From Lactiplantibacillus songbeiensis (GTDB lineage: Bacteria > Bacillota > Bacilli > Lactobacillales > Lactobacillaceae), in NCBI RefSeq assembly GCF_005405125.1, contig NZ_BJDL01000020.1, positions 31,514 to 95,513 of the forward strand: 64,000 nt of DNA, in the 5' to 3' direction. The notes below the pieces were generated by a model. That model worked only from the letters and a program-made list of their open reading frames with translations, searched no databases and was not told where the DNA came from. This document shows positions 16,999-25,125 of the stretch, piece after piece; the stretch's first letter is position 1; each line of letters opens with the position of its first letter. Both the position numbers and the translations under genes were made by a program.

Positions 16999-17562
16999 AT
17001 GAAACAGATTGTAGTTGGGATTACGGGGGCGTCCGGAACGATATACGCCGTCGATTTATTAGCCAAGTTAAAGCCAATGCCGGATGTGGAGACGCATCTG
17101 GTGATGAGTACTTGGGCTAAGAAGAACTTAGCACTTGAAACGGATTATTCCTTACAACAGTTAAAAGACTTAGCTGATTATACGTATAATATCAACGATC
17201 AAGGCGCTAAGATTGCCAGCGGTTCTTTCTTAAATGATGGGATGGTGATTGTTCCCGCTAGTATGAAAACCGTAGCCGGAATCGCTTATGGCTTTGGTGA
17301 CAATCTGATTGCGCGAGCCGCCGATGTCACGATTAAGGAGCAACGAAAATTAGTGATTGTTCCACGTGAAACACCGTTGAGTGTGATCCATCTGGAAAAT
17401 TTGACGAAGTTGGCGAAGCTCGGTGCCCAGATTATTCCGCCGATTCCAGCGTTTTATAATCAGCCAAAAACGATTCAAGATTTAGTCAATCATCAAACGA
17501 TGAAGATTTTAGATGCCTTTCAAATTCATAACGACACTGATCGACGTTGGGAAGGGGATTAG
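16999..17562 (+). CDS. lpdB: UbiX-type flavin prenyltransferase / gallate decarboxylase subunit B
   Basis: This 187-aa UbiX/Pad1 family flavoprotein makes prenylated FMN for UbiD-type decarboxylases. The N-terminal VVGITGASGTIYA is the FMN-binding GASG motif. The VIVPASMKTVAGIAYG and LVIVPRETPLSVIHLENL segments are diagnostic. The next gene is an LpdD-like small protein, 4 bases away, as in the L. plantarum lpdBD pair used for gallate and protocatechuate decarboxylation. The catalytic UbiD-like LpdC is not in this window, which matches its separate location in L. plantarum. Confidence 0.85.
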   Translation: MKQIVVGITGASGTIYAVDLLAKLKPMPDVETHLVMSTWAKKNLALETDYSLQQLKDLADYTYNINDQGAKIASGSFLNDGMVIVPASMKTVAGIAYGFGDNLIARAADVTIKEQRKLVIVPRETPLSVIHLENLTKLAKLGAQIIPPIPAFYNQPKTIQDLVNHQTMKILDAFQIHNDTDRRWEGD

Positions 17563-17566
17563 TTAG

Positions 17567-17977
17567 ATGGCAACATTTATGACGCGTCAAGCGGGGTATC
17601 AAATGATGGCCACTGTCCAAGTGATCGGCTTTGACCTGTTGATTGTCGTCACCGGTGGTAGTCATCCGCACATTGGCGATGTGACCACCCTAACGGCGAC
17701 AACTACGCCACAAACCATCAAATTTCCAAGTCATGATGGTCGCTTCCACAAAGATAACTTTATTTCGGAACGCCTAGCCCAACAATTGCAGGCTTATTTA
17801 CCTGGTAGTTGTACGATTACGGCTGGTATTCACGTTAATCAAATTACAAAAGCTCAGATTGCTGCGGCCGCGCCAATGACGACCGCGCTGGGTGAACAAA
17901 TTATCACTTGGCTGCAAGCTAATCCGATTCAAGCTCAACAACCAGAATATTACAGCAATACAGAACAGCCCAAGTAG
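17567..17977 (+). CDS. lpdD: LpdD-like prenylated-flavin accessory protein
   Basis: This small 136-aa protein has a central VVTGGSHPHIGDVTTL segment and IKFPSHDGRFHKDNFISERLA, consistent with the LpdD family that accompanies gallate decarboxylase. It lies 4 bases after lpdB. Assignment rests on context, length and my recollection of the family; a chaperone role for prenylated FMN is family knowledge, not visible in the sequence. Confidence 0.75.
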   Translation: MATFMTRQAGYQMMATVQVIGFDLLIVVTGGSHPHIGDVTTLTATTTPQTIKFPSHDGRFHKDNFISERLAQQLQAYLPGSCTITAGIHVNQITKAQIAAAAPMTTALGEQIITWLQANPIQAQQPEYYSNTEQPK

Positions 17978-17990
17978 GCTTAAAATAAAT

Positions 17991-18037
17991 AGAACGCCCA
18001 TTACTAACAGTCATTGACTGCCGGTAATGGGCGTTCT
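17991..18037. terminator. Hairpin between lpdD and the phosphatase gene
   Basis: The inverted repeat GAACGCCCATTAC / GTAATGGGCGTTC has a T-rich tail on the minus strand, suiting termination of the minus-strand phosphatase mRNA. Confidence 0.6.
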
Positions 18038-18073
18038 TGCTAGGATTTAGGATGGTTCAAGTGGAGTTGAGGC

Positions 18074-18949
18074 TTATTTTAAATACATGTGCCGCAATTT
18101 GGTGATGTCACTGTTGGTCAAGCCAATTCCTTTATGCAAGAAATTGTTCATTGAACCGTAGTCCTTTTTGATTAACTTATATGATGTGTTGATGTAAGTC
18201 ATCTTTACCGCATCCATTGCTTTTTTACGTTTGTAGTCGAGTGATTTTTTCGAAACACCTTTGGCAGTTAAGGCTGCCAAGTTCTGCTTGTTGAGGCTAG
18301 CGCGGAATTTATTGGAGAGCATGAAGTCATGATTGATGGTCTTACGATCAACGCCTAACGCTGACAAAACCAGTACGCTACCCATACCGGCACGGTCTTT
18401 GCCTGCGGAGCAATGCCAGAGCACTGCTTTATTCTTAGGGTTGTGTAAGAGTTGCTCGAATAAGTTGTGATAAGCGTTGCGGGCGCCTTTGGTTGTGACG
18501 AATTGGCTATAAGTATGTGCCATAACTTTGTCGCCGGATTCCGTCTTGCCAATCTTGGAGAAGTTATGCATGACTGGATCAAAGACGTATTTAACGCCTT
18601 TGATTTTAACATCCGGCGATTTTTTAACTTCGCCATCAGTTCGGAGATCAATATCAGTTGCGAGATGGTACTTTTGGACTAATTTCTTAGTATCAGCCTT
18701 GGTTAAGGTTCCGAGCGCTGCTGACCGGAGTAACTTGTGTTTCTTAATCGTTTTGCCGTCTTTAGTCCGGTAACCGCCTAAGTCGCGGACGTTAATCGCA
18801 CCTTGGAGCTTAATCTGTTTTACTTTCGGTTGTTTGACCGTTTTCGTTGCTTTTTTGGTTGCCGCATGGGCTAACAAAGGCGTCACGATACTGGTGCTAG
18901 GTGTTACTACCGATAAAGCTAACATTGCCACAATAACTGATTTTCTCAA
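18074..18949 (-). CDS. Secreted protein tyrosine/serine phosphatase
   Basis: This 291-aa exported phosphatase of the Y_phosphatase3 type has the catalytic loop HCSAGKDRAG near residue 180 and an upstream NVRDLGGYRTKDG block typical of the family. A signal peptide is evident (RKS, hydrophobic core, AHA cleavage region near residue 28), followed by a Lys-rich linker. TTG 18949 is preferred because GGAGGGG is 6 bases away; the longer frame would start inside the ribosome site. Its substrate outside the cell is unknown. Confidence 0.85.
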   Translation of the reverse strand: MRKSVIVAMLALSVVTPSTSIVTPLLAHAATKKATKTVKQPKVKQIKLQGAINVRDLGGYRTKDGKTIKKHKLLRSAALGTLTKADTKKLVQKYHLATDIDLRTDGEVKKSPDVKIKGVKYVFDPVMHNFSKIGKTESGDKVMAHTYSQFVTTKGARNAYHNLFEQLLHNPKNKAVLWHCSAGKDRAGMGSVLVLSALGVDRKTINHDFMLSNKFRASLNKQNLAALTAKGVSKKSLDYKRKKAMDAVKMTYINTSYKLIKKDYGSMNNFLHKGIGLTNSDITKLRHMYLK

Positions 18950-19082
18950 TGGATTCCCCTCCAATAAAAGAATGTCTTAACTATAGTCCTCGAATGTAAA
19001 GCTCATATATGGATTCGGTAAAGATTATGTAAGCGAAGTGAACTAATTGGTTTTATCAGCTGATTGAGCGAGAATAGTAAAA

Positions 19083-19122
19083 TAGTCGGAGATCCTGAAA
19101 TTATCAAGGATTTCCGACTATT
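19083..19122 (-). terminator. Terminator of the Rrf2 gene
   Basis: AATAGTCGGA with TCCGACTATT, plus an inner ATCCT/AGGAT pair, forms a stem followed by TTTTA on the minus strand. Confidence 0.7.
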
Positions 19123-19123
19123 G

Positions 19124-19570
19124 TTAGTTATGCGATAAAGCGTCTTTTTTAGCTTGTTCGACTAAAATGTTATCGACAATATCTTGCATGCTGGTACGTG
19201 CTAACCGAGCTTCGGCAGCGGTCTGGGCGTCTTGATAGTATTGCTGCAAGACGGTCTGAATATTGCCGCCAACGATGCATTCCGGATTGGTTTTCAGATC
19301 AACGGCAAAGAGTGATTTATCCCCTTCGACCGCGTAAAAAATGGTTAGTAATGAGATCTGATTTAGTGGTTTGGCTAATGCTGGTTGTGCTGAACCGGGG
19401 GTCGTTGTAATAAGCCCGGCCTGCCGTAACTTGCCCATTAACCGTCGGACCACCACCGGACTGGTCTCGATACTGCTGGCAATCAGGTCACTAGTTAAGT
19501 GTTGATCAGCATAGATATTGAGAAACGCTAGTAAATGGATGGAATCACTCAAACGGGTTGATACACGCAT
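19124..19570 (-). CDS. Rrf2-family transcriptional regulator
   Basis: This 148-aa winged-helix regulator resembles the YwnA subgroup. The helix-turn-helix covers roughly residues 22-60 (SSIETSPVVVRRLMGKLRQAGLI). Only one Cys (in NPECIVGG) is present, so it lacks the three-Cys cluster of IscR/NsrR and probably does not bind an Fe-S cluster. The start is ATG 19570 with an AGGAAG site; an upstream open extension has no ribosome site. Target unknown. Confidence 0.8.
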   Translation of the reverse strand: MRVSTRLSDSIHLLAFLNIYADQHLTSDLIASSIETSPVVVRRLMGKLRQAGLITTTPGSAQPALAKPLNQISLLTIFYAVEGDKSLFAVDLKTNPECIVGGNIQTVLQQYYQDAQTAAEARLARTSMQDIVDNILVEQAKKDALSHN

Positions 19571-19718
19571 AAACTCACTTCCTGTAACTATATTAATTAC
19601 TGTGATTATACGATAGCTAAATATGTAAAGCAATTATTAATGCTAATTCGAATAATCATGTAACTTTTCAAAGAAATTTGTTGCTTATTATTACAAAATC
19701 GGTTATGATGATGGTAAT

Positions 19719-19735
19719 AAATTGAGCAGTTACTT
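19719..19735. promoter_or_regulatory. Shared motif upstream of the TetR gene
   Basis: AAATTGAGCAGTTACTT matches 16 of 17 bases of the complement of the motif upstream of mntH (20522-20538). It lies 18 bases before the tetR start, where repressor binding would block its own expression. Confidence 0.5.
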
Positions 19736-19752
19736 CAAAAAGGAGCTTTAAA

Positions 19753-20430
19753 ATGAGTGAACTTGAAACCATCCAGGCGTATTATGCCGCTTCATTAGGC
19801 AAGGATGGCCAAATTACCAAGACCCAACGCAAGATTTTATCGGCCGCGTTAGCGCTGTTTGCTGAAAAGAGTTATGAAGAGGTTGGCACCCGGGAAATTG
19901 CAGACCGTGCGGGTGTTGCAGAGGGGACACTTTTTCATAATTTTACTAATAAGAACGGGATTTTAAAGGCAATTATGCAGCCAATTGTGCAGCATATTTT
20001 GCCGATGATGTTGAACACTTTGGATCAGGCGACCTTAGACGAAGATAGTCAAACGTTAGACATGTTTATCGTTAGTTTAGTCGCGGATCGCGTTGCTTTT
20101 GTGGAACGGAATCGGGCTTCTTTGGAAGTGATCTTATCCCAATTCTTCAATAACGCGGAAGACCGTGCTGCCGTACTGGGCATGGTGTCACCAGAGGTTT
20201 TAACGCAAGCCAATCAGGTGATGGATCGCTTAAAAGCGGACGGTGAACTGGTTGACTGGCCAAATCATATGATTTTACAATTGTTGTTTTCAACATTGGG
20301 CGGTTATTTAGTTGAAAAAGTCTTGTATGCAGACTTAGATGTTTATGATAATCAACAAACGGTACACTATCTCAGTGATTTCTTAGTTAACGGCTTAAGC
20401 CCGCGCAGAATGCCGTTACAGGTGGATTAG
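19753..20430 (+). CDS. TetR-family transcriptional regulator
   Basis: This 225-aa TetR repressor has a helix-turn-helix at residues about 22-65 (ILSAALALFAEKSYEEVGTR, then REIADRAGVAEGTLFHNFTNK). The C-terminal ligand-binding part is mostly helical and not assignable. It has an AAGGAG site and sits 190 bases ahead of mntH on the same strand, with a shared motif upstream of both genes. Control of mntH is an inference. Confidence 0.85.
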   Translation: MSELETIQAYYAASLGKDGQITKTQRKILSAALALFAEKSYEEVGTREIADRAGVAEGTLFHNFTNKNGILKAIMQPIVQHILPMMLNTLDQATLDEDSQTLDMFIVSLVADRVAFVERNRASLEVILSQFFNNAEDRAAVLGMVSPEVLTQANQVMDRLKADGELVDWPNHMILQLLFSTLGGYLVEKVLYADLDVYDNQQTVHYLSDFLVNGLSPRRMPLQVD

Positions 20431-20479
20431 TCGGCATCTTTGTAAACTTAGGTGACCCAAATAAAACAAATGAAAACAG

Positions 20480-20507
20480 TTGACTATTTTCTCATTGATG
20501 ATATACT
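20480..20507 (+). promoter_or_regulatory. mntH promoter
   Basis: TTGACT (20480-20485), 16 bp, then TATACT (20502-20507). The operator-like inverted repeat starts 16 bases downstream. Confidence 0.7.
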
Positions 20508-20522
20508 ACCAAGTGGAATTAA

Positions 20523-20557
20523 AGTGACTGCTCAATTTAAGGTGATTGAGCGTTACT
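20523..20557. promoter_or_regulatory. Inverted-repeat operator candidate in the mntH leader
   Basis: AGTGACTGCTCAAT and ATTGAGCGTTACT form an inverted repeat around TTAAGGTG. One arm is the motif found upstream of tetR. As RNA it could also fold as a 7-bp hairpin (GCTCAAT/ATTGAGC). Confidence 0.5.
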
Positions 20558-20619
20558 GTTGAGGATCACACAGTAGTCCACAACCTGAATTCTAAACCAA
20601 TAGAAGAGAGGGTTTCATA

Positions 20620-22014
20620 ATGAAACTAGCAAAAACGAAGGACCGTTCAGCGATGGTAGCCACGAAAGGCAGTACGGGGATCCATTCGACTGGGACCGAT
20701 AGTAAAAGCTTGGACGAAGTGAATGGGAGTGTGCGCGTTCCGAAGAATGCCAATTTCTGGCGAACGTTGGTGGCCTATACTGGGCCAGGCGCACTAGTGG
20801 CAGTCGGTTATATGGACCCAGGGAACTGGATCACGTCGATTGCCGGGGGTTCACAATATAAGTACGCGCTGTTATCGGTTATCTTACTTTCAAGTTTGAT
20901 TGCGATGTTACTGCAAGCGATGGCCGCCCGGTTAGGGATTGTAACGGGGAAAGATTTAGCCCAATTGACCCGCGAGCGGACATCTAAGCGCATGGGAATT
21001 TTCCTATGGGTGATTACTGAATTAGCTATTATGGCGACCGATGTGGCTGAAATTATTGGTTCAGGGATTGCGTTAAAGCTGTTGTTTGGGTTCCCATTAA
21101 TTGTTGGGATCTTGATTACGACCGCGGATGTTTTGATCCTATTACTCTTAATGAAGTTAGGCTTCCGTAAGATTGAAGCGATTGTGGCAACGCTGGTAGC
21201 GGTGATTCTCTTCGTCTTCTTATATGAAGTGATTATCTCCCAACCAAACGTACCGCAAATGTTAAAAGGCTACGTGCCAACCACTCAAATTGTCAGCAAC
21301 CAATCCATGCTTTACTTAGCATTAGGGATTGTTGGGGCAACGGTTATGCCGCATAACTTGTATCTAGGCTCTTCCATCTCGCAAACACGGGCAGTTGATC
21401 GCAATGATGAAAAAGAAGTGGCTAAAGCCGTTAAGTTCACGACGATTGATTCTAATATTCAATTATCCGTGGCCTTTGTGGTCAATAGTTTACTCTTGAT
21501 TTTGGGTGCGGCATTATTCTTTGGAACTAAGGGTGATTTAGGCCGGTTCGTTGATTTATACAATGCGTTAGGTAACAGTAAGATTGTTGGCTCGATTGCA
21601 AGCCCGGTCTTGAGTATGTTATTCGCTGTCGCTTTGCTATCTTCCGGTCAAAGTTCCACAATTACTGGGACGCTTTCCGGACAGATTATCATGGAAGGGT
21701 TCATCCGTTTGAAGATGCCATTATGGGCACAACGGTTATTGACCCGATTAATCTCCGTCGCTCCAGTTTTGGCTTTCGCGATTTACTACCATGGTAATGA
21801 AGCCAAGATTGAAAGTCTCTTAACGTTCTCACAAGTCTTCTTAAGTATCGCGTTGCCATTTGCGATGATTCCACTGGTTATGTTTACTAGTGATAAGAAA
21901 CTGATGGGGAACTTCAAGAACCGCGAGTGGGTCAAGTGGACGGCTTGGGTCATTACTGCAATTTTGATTGTCTTGAATATCTACTTAATCTTACAAACGG
22001 TTGGCTTAGTTTAA
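20620..22014 (+). CDS. mntH: NRAMP-family Mn2+/H+ symporter
   Basis: MntH (464 aa) imports divalent metal, chiefly Mn2+, which lactobacilli accumulate in place of superoxide dismutase. The metal-binding motifs are intact: [15 protein letters not shown] in the first transmembrane helix and [10 protein letters not shown] in the sixth. Eleven hydrophobic segments fit the family. A hydrophilic N-terminal extension of about 45 residues precedes the first helix. Plant-associated lactobacilli carry several mntH paralogues; which one this is cannot be told here. Confidence 0.92.
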   Translation: MKLAKTKDRSAMVATKGSTGIHSTGTDSKSLDEVNGSVRVPKNANFWRTLVAYTGPGALVAVGYMDPGNWITSIAGGSQYKYALLSVILLSSLIAMLLQAMAARLGIVTGKDLAQLTRERTSKRMGIFLWVITELAIMATDVAEIIGSGIALKLLFGFPLIVGILITTADVLILLLLMKLGFRKIEAIVATLVAVILFVFLYEVIISQPNVPQMLKGYVPTTQIVSNQSMLYLALGIVGATVMPHNLYLGSSISQTRAVDRNDEKEVAKAVKFTTIDSNIQLSVAFVVNSLLLILGAALFFGTKGDLGRFVDLYNALGNSKIVGSIASPVLSMLFAVALLSSGQSSTITGTLSGQIIMEGFIRLKMPLWAQRLLTRLISVAPVLAFAIYYHGNEAKIESLLTFSQVFLSIALPFAMIPLVMFTSDKKLMGNFKNREWVKWTAWVITAILIVLNIYLILQTVGLV

Positions 22015-22036
22015 ATTTGAACTTAAACTTAATGTG

Positions 22037-22070
22037 ACACGTTCAAGCGATTGCTTGAGCGTGTTTTTTT
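22037..22070 (+). terminator. mntH terminator
   Basis: CACGTTCAAGC pairs with GCTTGAGCGTG and is followed by seven T. Confidence 0.85.
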
Positions 22071-22237
22071 GTGGCCTTGACTGTGCAAGAGCAGTTAAGG
22101 GAACACTATCGAAAAATGAAATCGTTTACTTTATTGCTGGATTACTTTAAGATTATGCTTAACAAGGTTCAGTAAGTGACTGAACCTTAGTCGACTGTTA
22201 TGGAGGAGTAGCGGTTAATGCTTAGGAGGAGTAGTAG

Positions 22238-23662
22238 ATGATGAAAAGACAACTTATCGCGGGAATGATCGGGATTATTGGTGGCTTGACGGTGTTGTCA
22301 GCACCACTGACTAGCCAAGCGGTAGCAAGTTCGGGTTCAGCAGTGACCACGCGGACAGCCACGGTGCCGCTAACGCCCAAACCGTACTATTCAGTGGGAA
22401 CGGGGCATGGGTATCGACTGATTGATCAGGATCAACATGTTCAGTTGACAGCTACTCATGATTTAAAGACTACTTCCAAAACGACTTGGATGGTGAGTGC
22501 GCAAACGGATGTGTTGGTTGCAGGGACCACCGCACGCTATTATCGAGCGACCAATGCTAAAGATGGCGGTCAAACTTGGATTGCCGCGGATCATTTAAAA
22601 CCCGGACGGCATTATCAAGCCGATACGATTAAAGTTAAGCGAGCTAAAAATTATATTAAAGCAAAAAAAGGCCGTCTCTTCCAGATGACGGGACCCACAA
22701 CGGCGCTGCAATTAGTTAACAGTCAACCCTTAAGCGCCAAGCAAACCTATCGTGCAACGAAACAACGCTATTTCTATCGACATGGGACGAAGTACTTGTA
22801 CTTTTATGTCACGACTAAGAAAGGGGTTAGGGGTTGGGTCTGGCATCGGTACTTAAAAGCGGGGACTTATTACGATGTCGCTAAGCAACAGGCTGCGATT
22901 AAAAAGAAACTACAAACTTACCTCAATAGTGTGACTAAGCAACGGACAACCGCAGTTGCATTTTATAACTTAACGCCGAAAAAAGACAGTCCAGCTGCTA
23001 AAGCTAAGCAAGCGGCAGTTTATCAAGCTGGTAAATTAGCCGTTAGTGCGCATGGCAGTCAAGTGACGGTTTCGGCTAGTACGTATAAGCTCTATATTGC
23101 GGCATATTTGATGCACTTGAAGCAGCAACATCGATTTTCTTGGACGAAAGCCAATACTGCGGGTATCCAGCGGATGATTGTTCAAAGTGCGAATGATTAC
23201 CCGGTCAGTATATTACGGCGTTATGGGCGCACCAATATTAACCATTGGCTGGCATCACAAGGCTATTACGGGGGTGTCTTTAGTGCCAATCATGATTCGG
23301 TGACGACGGCCAATAGCTTAATGCGTGTCTTACGGGACCTAGCAACGGGTAAACGTGCGTTTAAAAATGCGACTGATCGAGCTCGAATTTTAAACTTAAT
23401 GGGTCAACAGATCTATCGTAAAGGCATTCCAACGGGAGCAGATCGGGCTAACGCTGGGACGACCGTGCAAGATAAAGTCGGTTTTTTAGCTGATTATGGT
23501 CAAAATTACAACGGCGATGCGGGGATTGTGACCTTACCAAATGGGCAACGCTACATCTTAGTGGTCCTAACTTGGCGTCAATATGGTGGCAACAGTGCCA
23601 GCTTTGTTGATTTTCCAAAAATTGCTAAAATAACTGAAAAGGTCCAACAAATTGTTTATTAA
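22238..23662 (+). CDS. Secreted serine hydrolase, class A beta-lactamase-like fold
   Basis: This 474-aa exported protein has a signal peptide (residues 1 to about 30), two or three SH3-like or GW-like repeats rich in Lys and Tyr (about 50-210), and a C-terminal beta-lactamase2-type domain. Its active-site motifs are S281-T-Y-K284 (SxxK), S317-A-N319 (SxN) and K413-V-G415 (KTG-like). Such proteins act on cell-wall peptides or are inactive relatives; beta-lactam resistance should not be assumed. It is a single gene with an AGGAGG site. Confidence 0.75.
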   Translation: MMKRQLIAGMIGIIGGLTVLSAPLTSQAVASSGSAVTTRTATVPLTPKPYYSVGTGHGYRLIDQDQHVQLTATHDLKTTSKTTWMVSAQTDVLVAGTTARYYRATNAKDGGQTWIAADHLKPGRHYQADTIKVKRAKNYIKAKKGRLFQMTGPTTALQLVNSQPLSAKQTYRATKQRYFYRHGTKYLYFYVTTKKGVRGWVWHRYLKAGTYYDVAKQQAAIKKKLQTYLNSVTKQRTTAVAFYNLTPKKDSPAAKAKQAAVYQAGKLAVSAHGSQVTVSASTYKLYIAAYLMHLKQQHRFSWTKANTAGIQRMIVQSANDYPVSILRRYGRTNINHWLASQGYYGGVFSANHDSVTTANSLMRVLRDLATGKRAFKNATDRARILNLMGQQIYRKGIPTGADRANAGTTVQDKVGFLADYGQNYNGDAGIVTLPNGQRYILVVLTWRQYGGNSASFVDFPKIAKITEKVQQIVY

Positions 23663-23671
23663 TAATCAATC

Positions 23672-23702
23672 AGGGGTTGGTGTCAGCACCGGCTCTTTTT
23701 GT
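23672..23702 (+). terminator. Terminator after the serine hydrolase gene
   Basis: GGGTTGGTG and GCACCGGCTC form an imperfect stem followed by TTTTTG. Confidence 0.55.
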
Positions 23703-24329
23703 TTATCCCGCGCAGGCCAGGGCAAACGGAGTCGGCTGCAGTAAGTTGGCAAGTAACGGTAAGATCCCGTGCTCTAAATCATAAATATCGGTAATTGGCG
23801 TGTTCGTAGGCAAGGTCTGCAGGGCTTTTAGGAGTGCTGCTTGTGACCAGACTTGCGGTTCACCGGGTAATTGTAAACCAGCTTCTGGTGTTTGAACGAG
23901 GGCTGGGGCCAAGTCTTGGACGAAATAGGCAAAGTTAGGCGCGGTATTTAAGAGCAGCGTTAACAGACTAACTTGTTGCGGGTCAACTTGGGCAGCCAGA
24001 ATGTGCATTTGATTCGGCGGGTAGACCATGGCGGTGAAGTGATCCGGGGTTAATGAGGGACGCTGTTTAGTTGGGGCAGCTAAGGTGACATTAATGCCTA
24101 GTTTCCAACTGGCAATTAATAAGACTGGTAAAACAGCGGTATTATCCAAACTAATCAGCAATTGTTGGCCGGCACCGACTGATTGCTGTTGCAGGCTGGT
24201 GCGACAAAGGGCAATATCTTCTAACAGATCACCGCCTGTATACCAAATGCCCTGCGCTTGATTCTTGATCAGGGCAGCTTGGCGATGCAATTGAAGTTGG
24301 GTTTCGATTTGGTCAGTTAAAGTTGACAT
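23703..24329 (-). CDS. Stand-alone N-terminal-like fragment of an AMP-forming ligase (ANL family)
   Basis: The 208-aa sequence resembles the first third of acyl-CoA synthetases. It has a helix followed by GQQLLISLDNTAVLPVLLIASWKLGINVTLAAP, matching the family's first nucleotide-fold segment. The P-loop (usually YTSGTTG), the A8 motif and the C-terminal lysine domain are all missing. The frame is intact with a normal start and GGAGG site, so it may be a domesticated fragment rather than recent decay. Function unknown. Confidence 0.5.
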   Translation of the reverse strand: MSTLTDQIETQLQLHRQAALIKNQAQGIWYTGGDLLEDIALCRTSLQQQSVGAGQQLLISLDNTAVLPVLLIASWKLGINVTLAAPTKQRPSLTPDHFTAMVYPPNQMHILAAQVDPQQVSLLTLLLNTAPNFAYFVQDLAPALVQTPEAGLQLPGEPQVWSQAALLKALQTLPTNTPITDIYDLEHGILPLLANLLQPTPFALACAG

Positions 24330-24363
24330 GGTGGCGACCTCCTAGACTATAGTCGTTGCTGGT

Positions 24364-24663
24364 TTATTTTGTTGGGGCGTATTTGGCTTTGCTGATACTT
24401 TCAGCGCTGGTATCAATGGTGTCTAACACAAAATTCTGGGTAGATTTAGCAGTTAGTTTAGTTGCTTTGGGAGTTAAGTCGTGTTTCACGACAACGGTTG
24501 CTTTGGTTGCCAAGTTGGTGTCTCGATTGACGCGGGTGACTAAGGTAGTTGAGGTTTGCGCTGGGGCGGCTGGCTTGGTATCGGCTAAGGCTGTCCCAGT
24601 TGTGGCAAATAACGTTCCGGCGGCCATTAAGGTAATCGTTAATTTCGTCAATAAGTTTTTCAT
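24364..24663 (-). CDS. Small secreted protein of unknown function
   Basis: This 99-aa protein begins with a clear signal peptide (KNLLTKLTITLMAAGTLFATTGTALA, cleavage near residue 26). A Thr/Lys/Ala-rich mature part of about 70 residues follows with no Cys. It has an AAAGGAG ribosome site. It lies between two small minus-strand genes of unknown function and looks like a cell-surface or released protein. No family recognised. Confidence 0.7.
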   Translation of the reverse strand: MKNLLTKLTITLMAAGTLFATTGTALADTKPAAPAQTSTTLVTRVNRDTNLATKATVVVKHDLTPKATKLTAKSTQNFVLDTIDTSAESISKAKYAPTK

Positions 24664-24703
24664 TGTAATCGAACTCCTTTTAGTTGTGTCATTATTTTTA
24701 GGT

Positions 24704-24955
24704 TTAGTTAGTGGCTGGCATTAACCAGTCATTTGACAGTAGTTGATGAAACTTGCGCCCCATTGGCACCCAAAGTTGGTTGCGGCATAAGTCGCGGGCG
24801 GTGTCCCAGAATAGCGGATCGCTTAGTTGATCGTTGCTTAGCTTCACTTGGAAGTAGTCGCCGTCTTCGGTCTGGGCGATCACCATCGGGTAGAAGACCT
24901 TGACCAAGTGAACGGCCGTGATGTTTTTAATCTTAGGATCGGTATCTAATAACAT
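24704..24955 (-). CDS. Small cytosolic protein of unknown function (83 aa)
   Basis: This soluble, acidic protein opens MLLDTDPKIKNITAVHLVKV and contains DYFQVKLSNDQLSDPLFWDTARD. The second ATG (24955) is the better start because AAGGAG lies 8 bases upstream; the first is only 2 bases away. No family recognised. Confidence 0.65.
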   Translation of the reverse strand: MLLDTDPKIKNITAVHLVKVFYPMVIAQTEDGDYFQVKLSNDQLSDPLFWDTARDLCRNQLWVPMGRKFHQLLSNDWLMPATN

Positions 24956-25073
24956 TTGCATCGCTCCTTGCTTGACTTGAATGACTATAGTTTACCGGCA
25001 AAACGAGCTGGCAACTATCGAGTTTTCGTAAGCGTTAAATAAGAATTTCTTAGAAACTAATTTATTTTTAGAC

Positions 25074-25118
25074 AAAAACAGCACCAAAGCTTGATTTGTC
25101 AAGCTTTGGTGCTGTTTA
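25074..25118 (-). terminator. Terminator of the two-component operon
   Basis: A perfect inverted repeat AACAGCACCAAAGCTTGA and complement around TTTG, with a T-rich tail on the minus strand. Confidence 0.85.
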
Positions 25119-25125
25119 GCTGGCT

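Noticed and set aside
22238..23662. Beta-lactamase resistance gene
   Set aside because: The KTG motif is KVG, the SDN motif is SAN, and the domain follows wall-binding-like repeats; a wall-related or inactive homologue is more likely.
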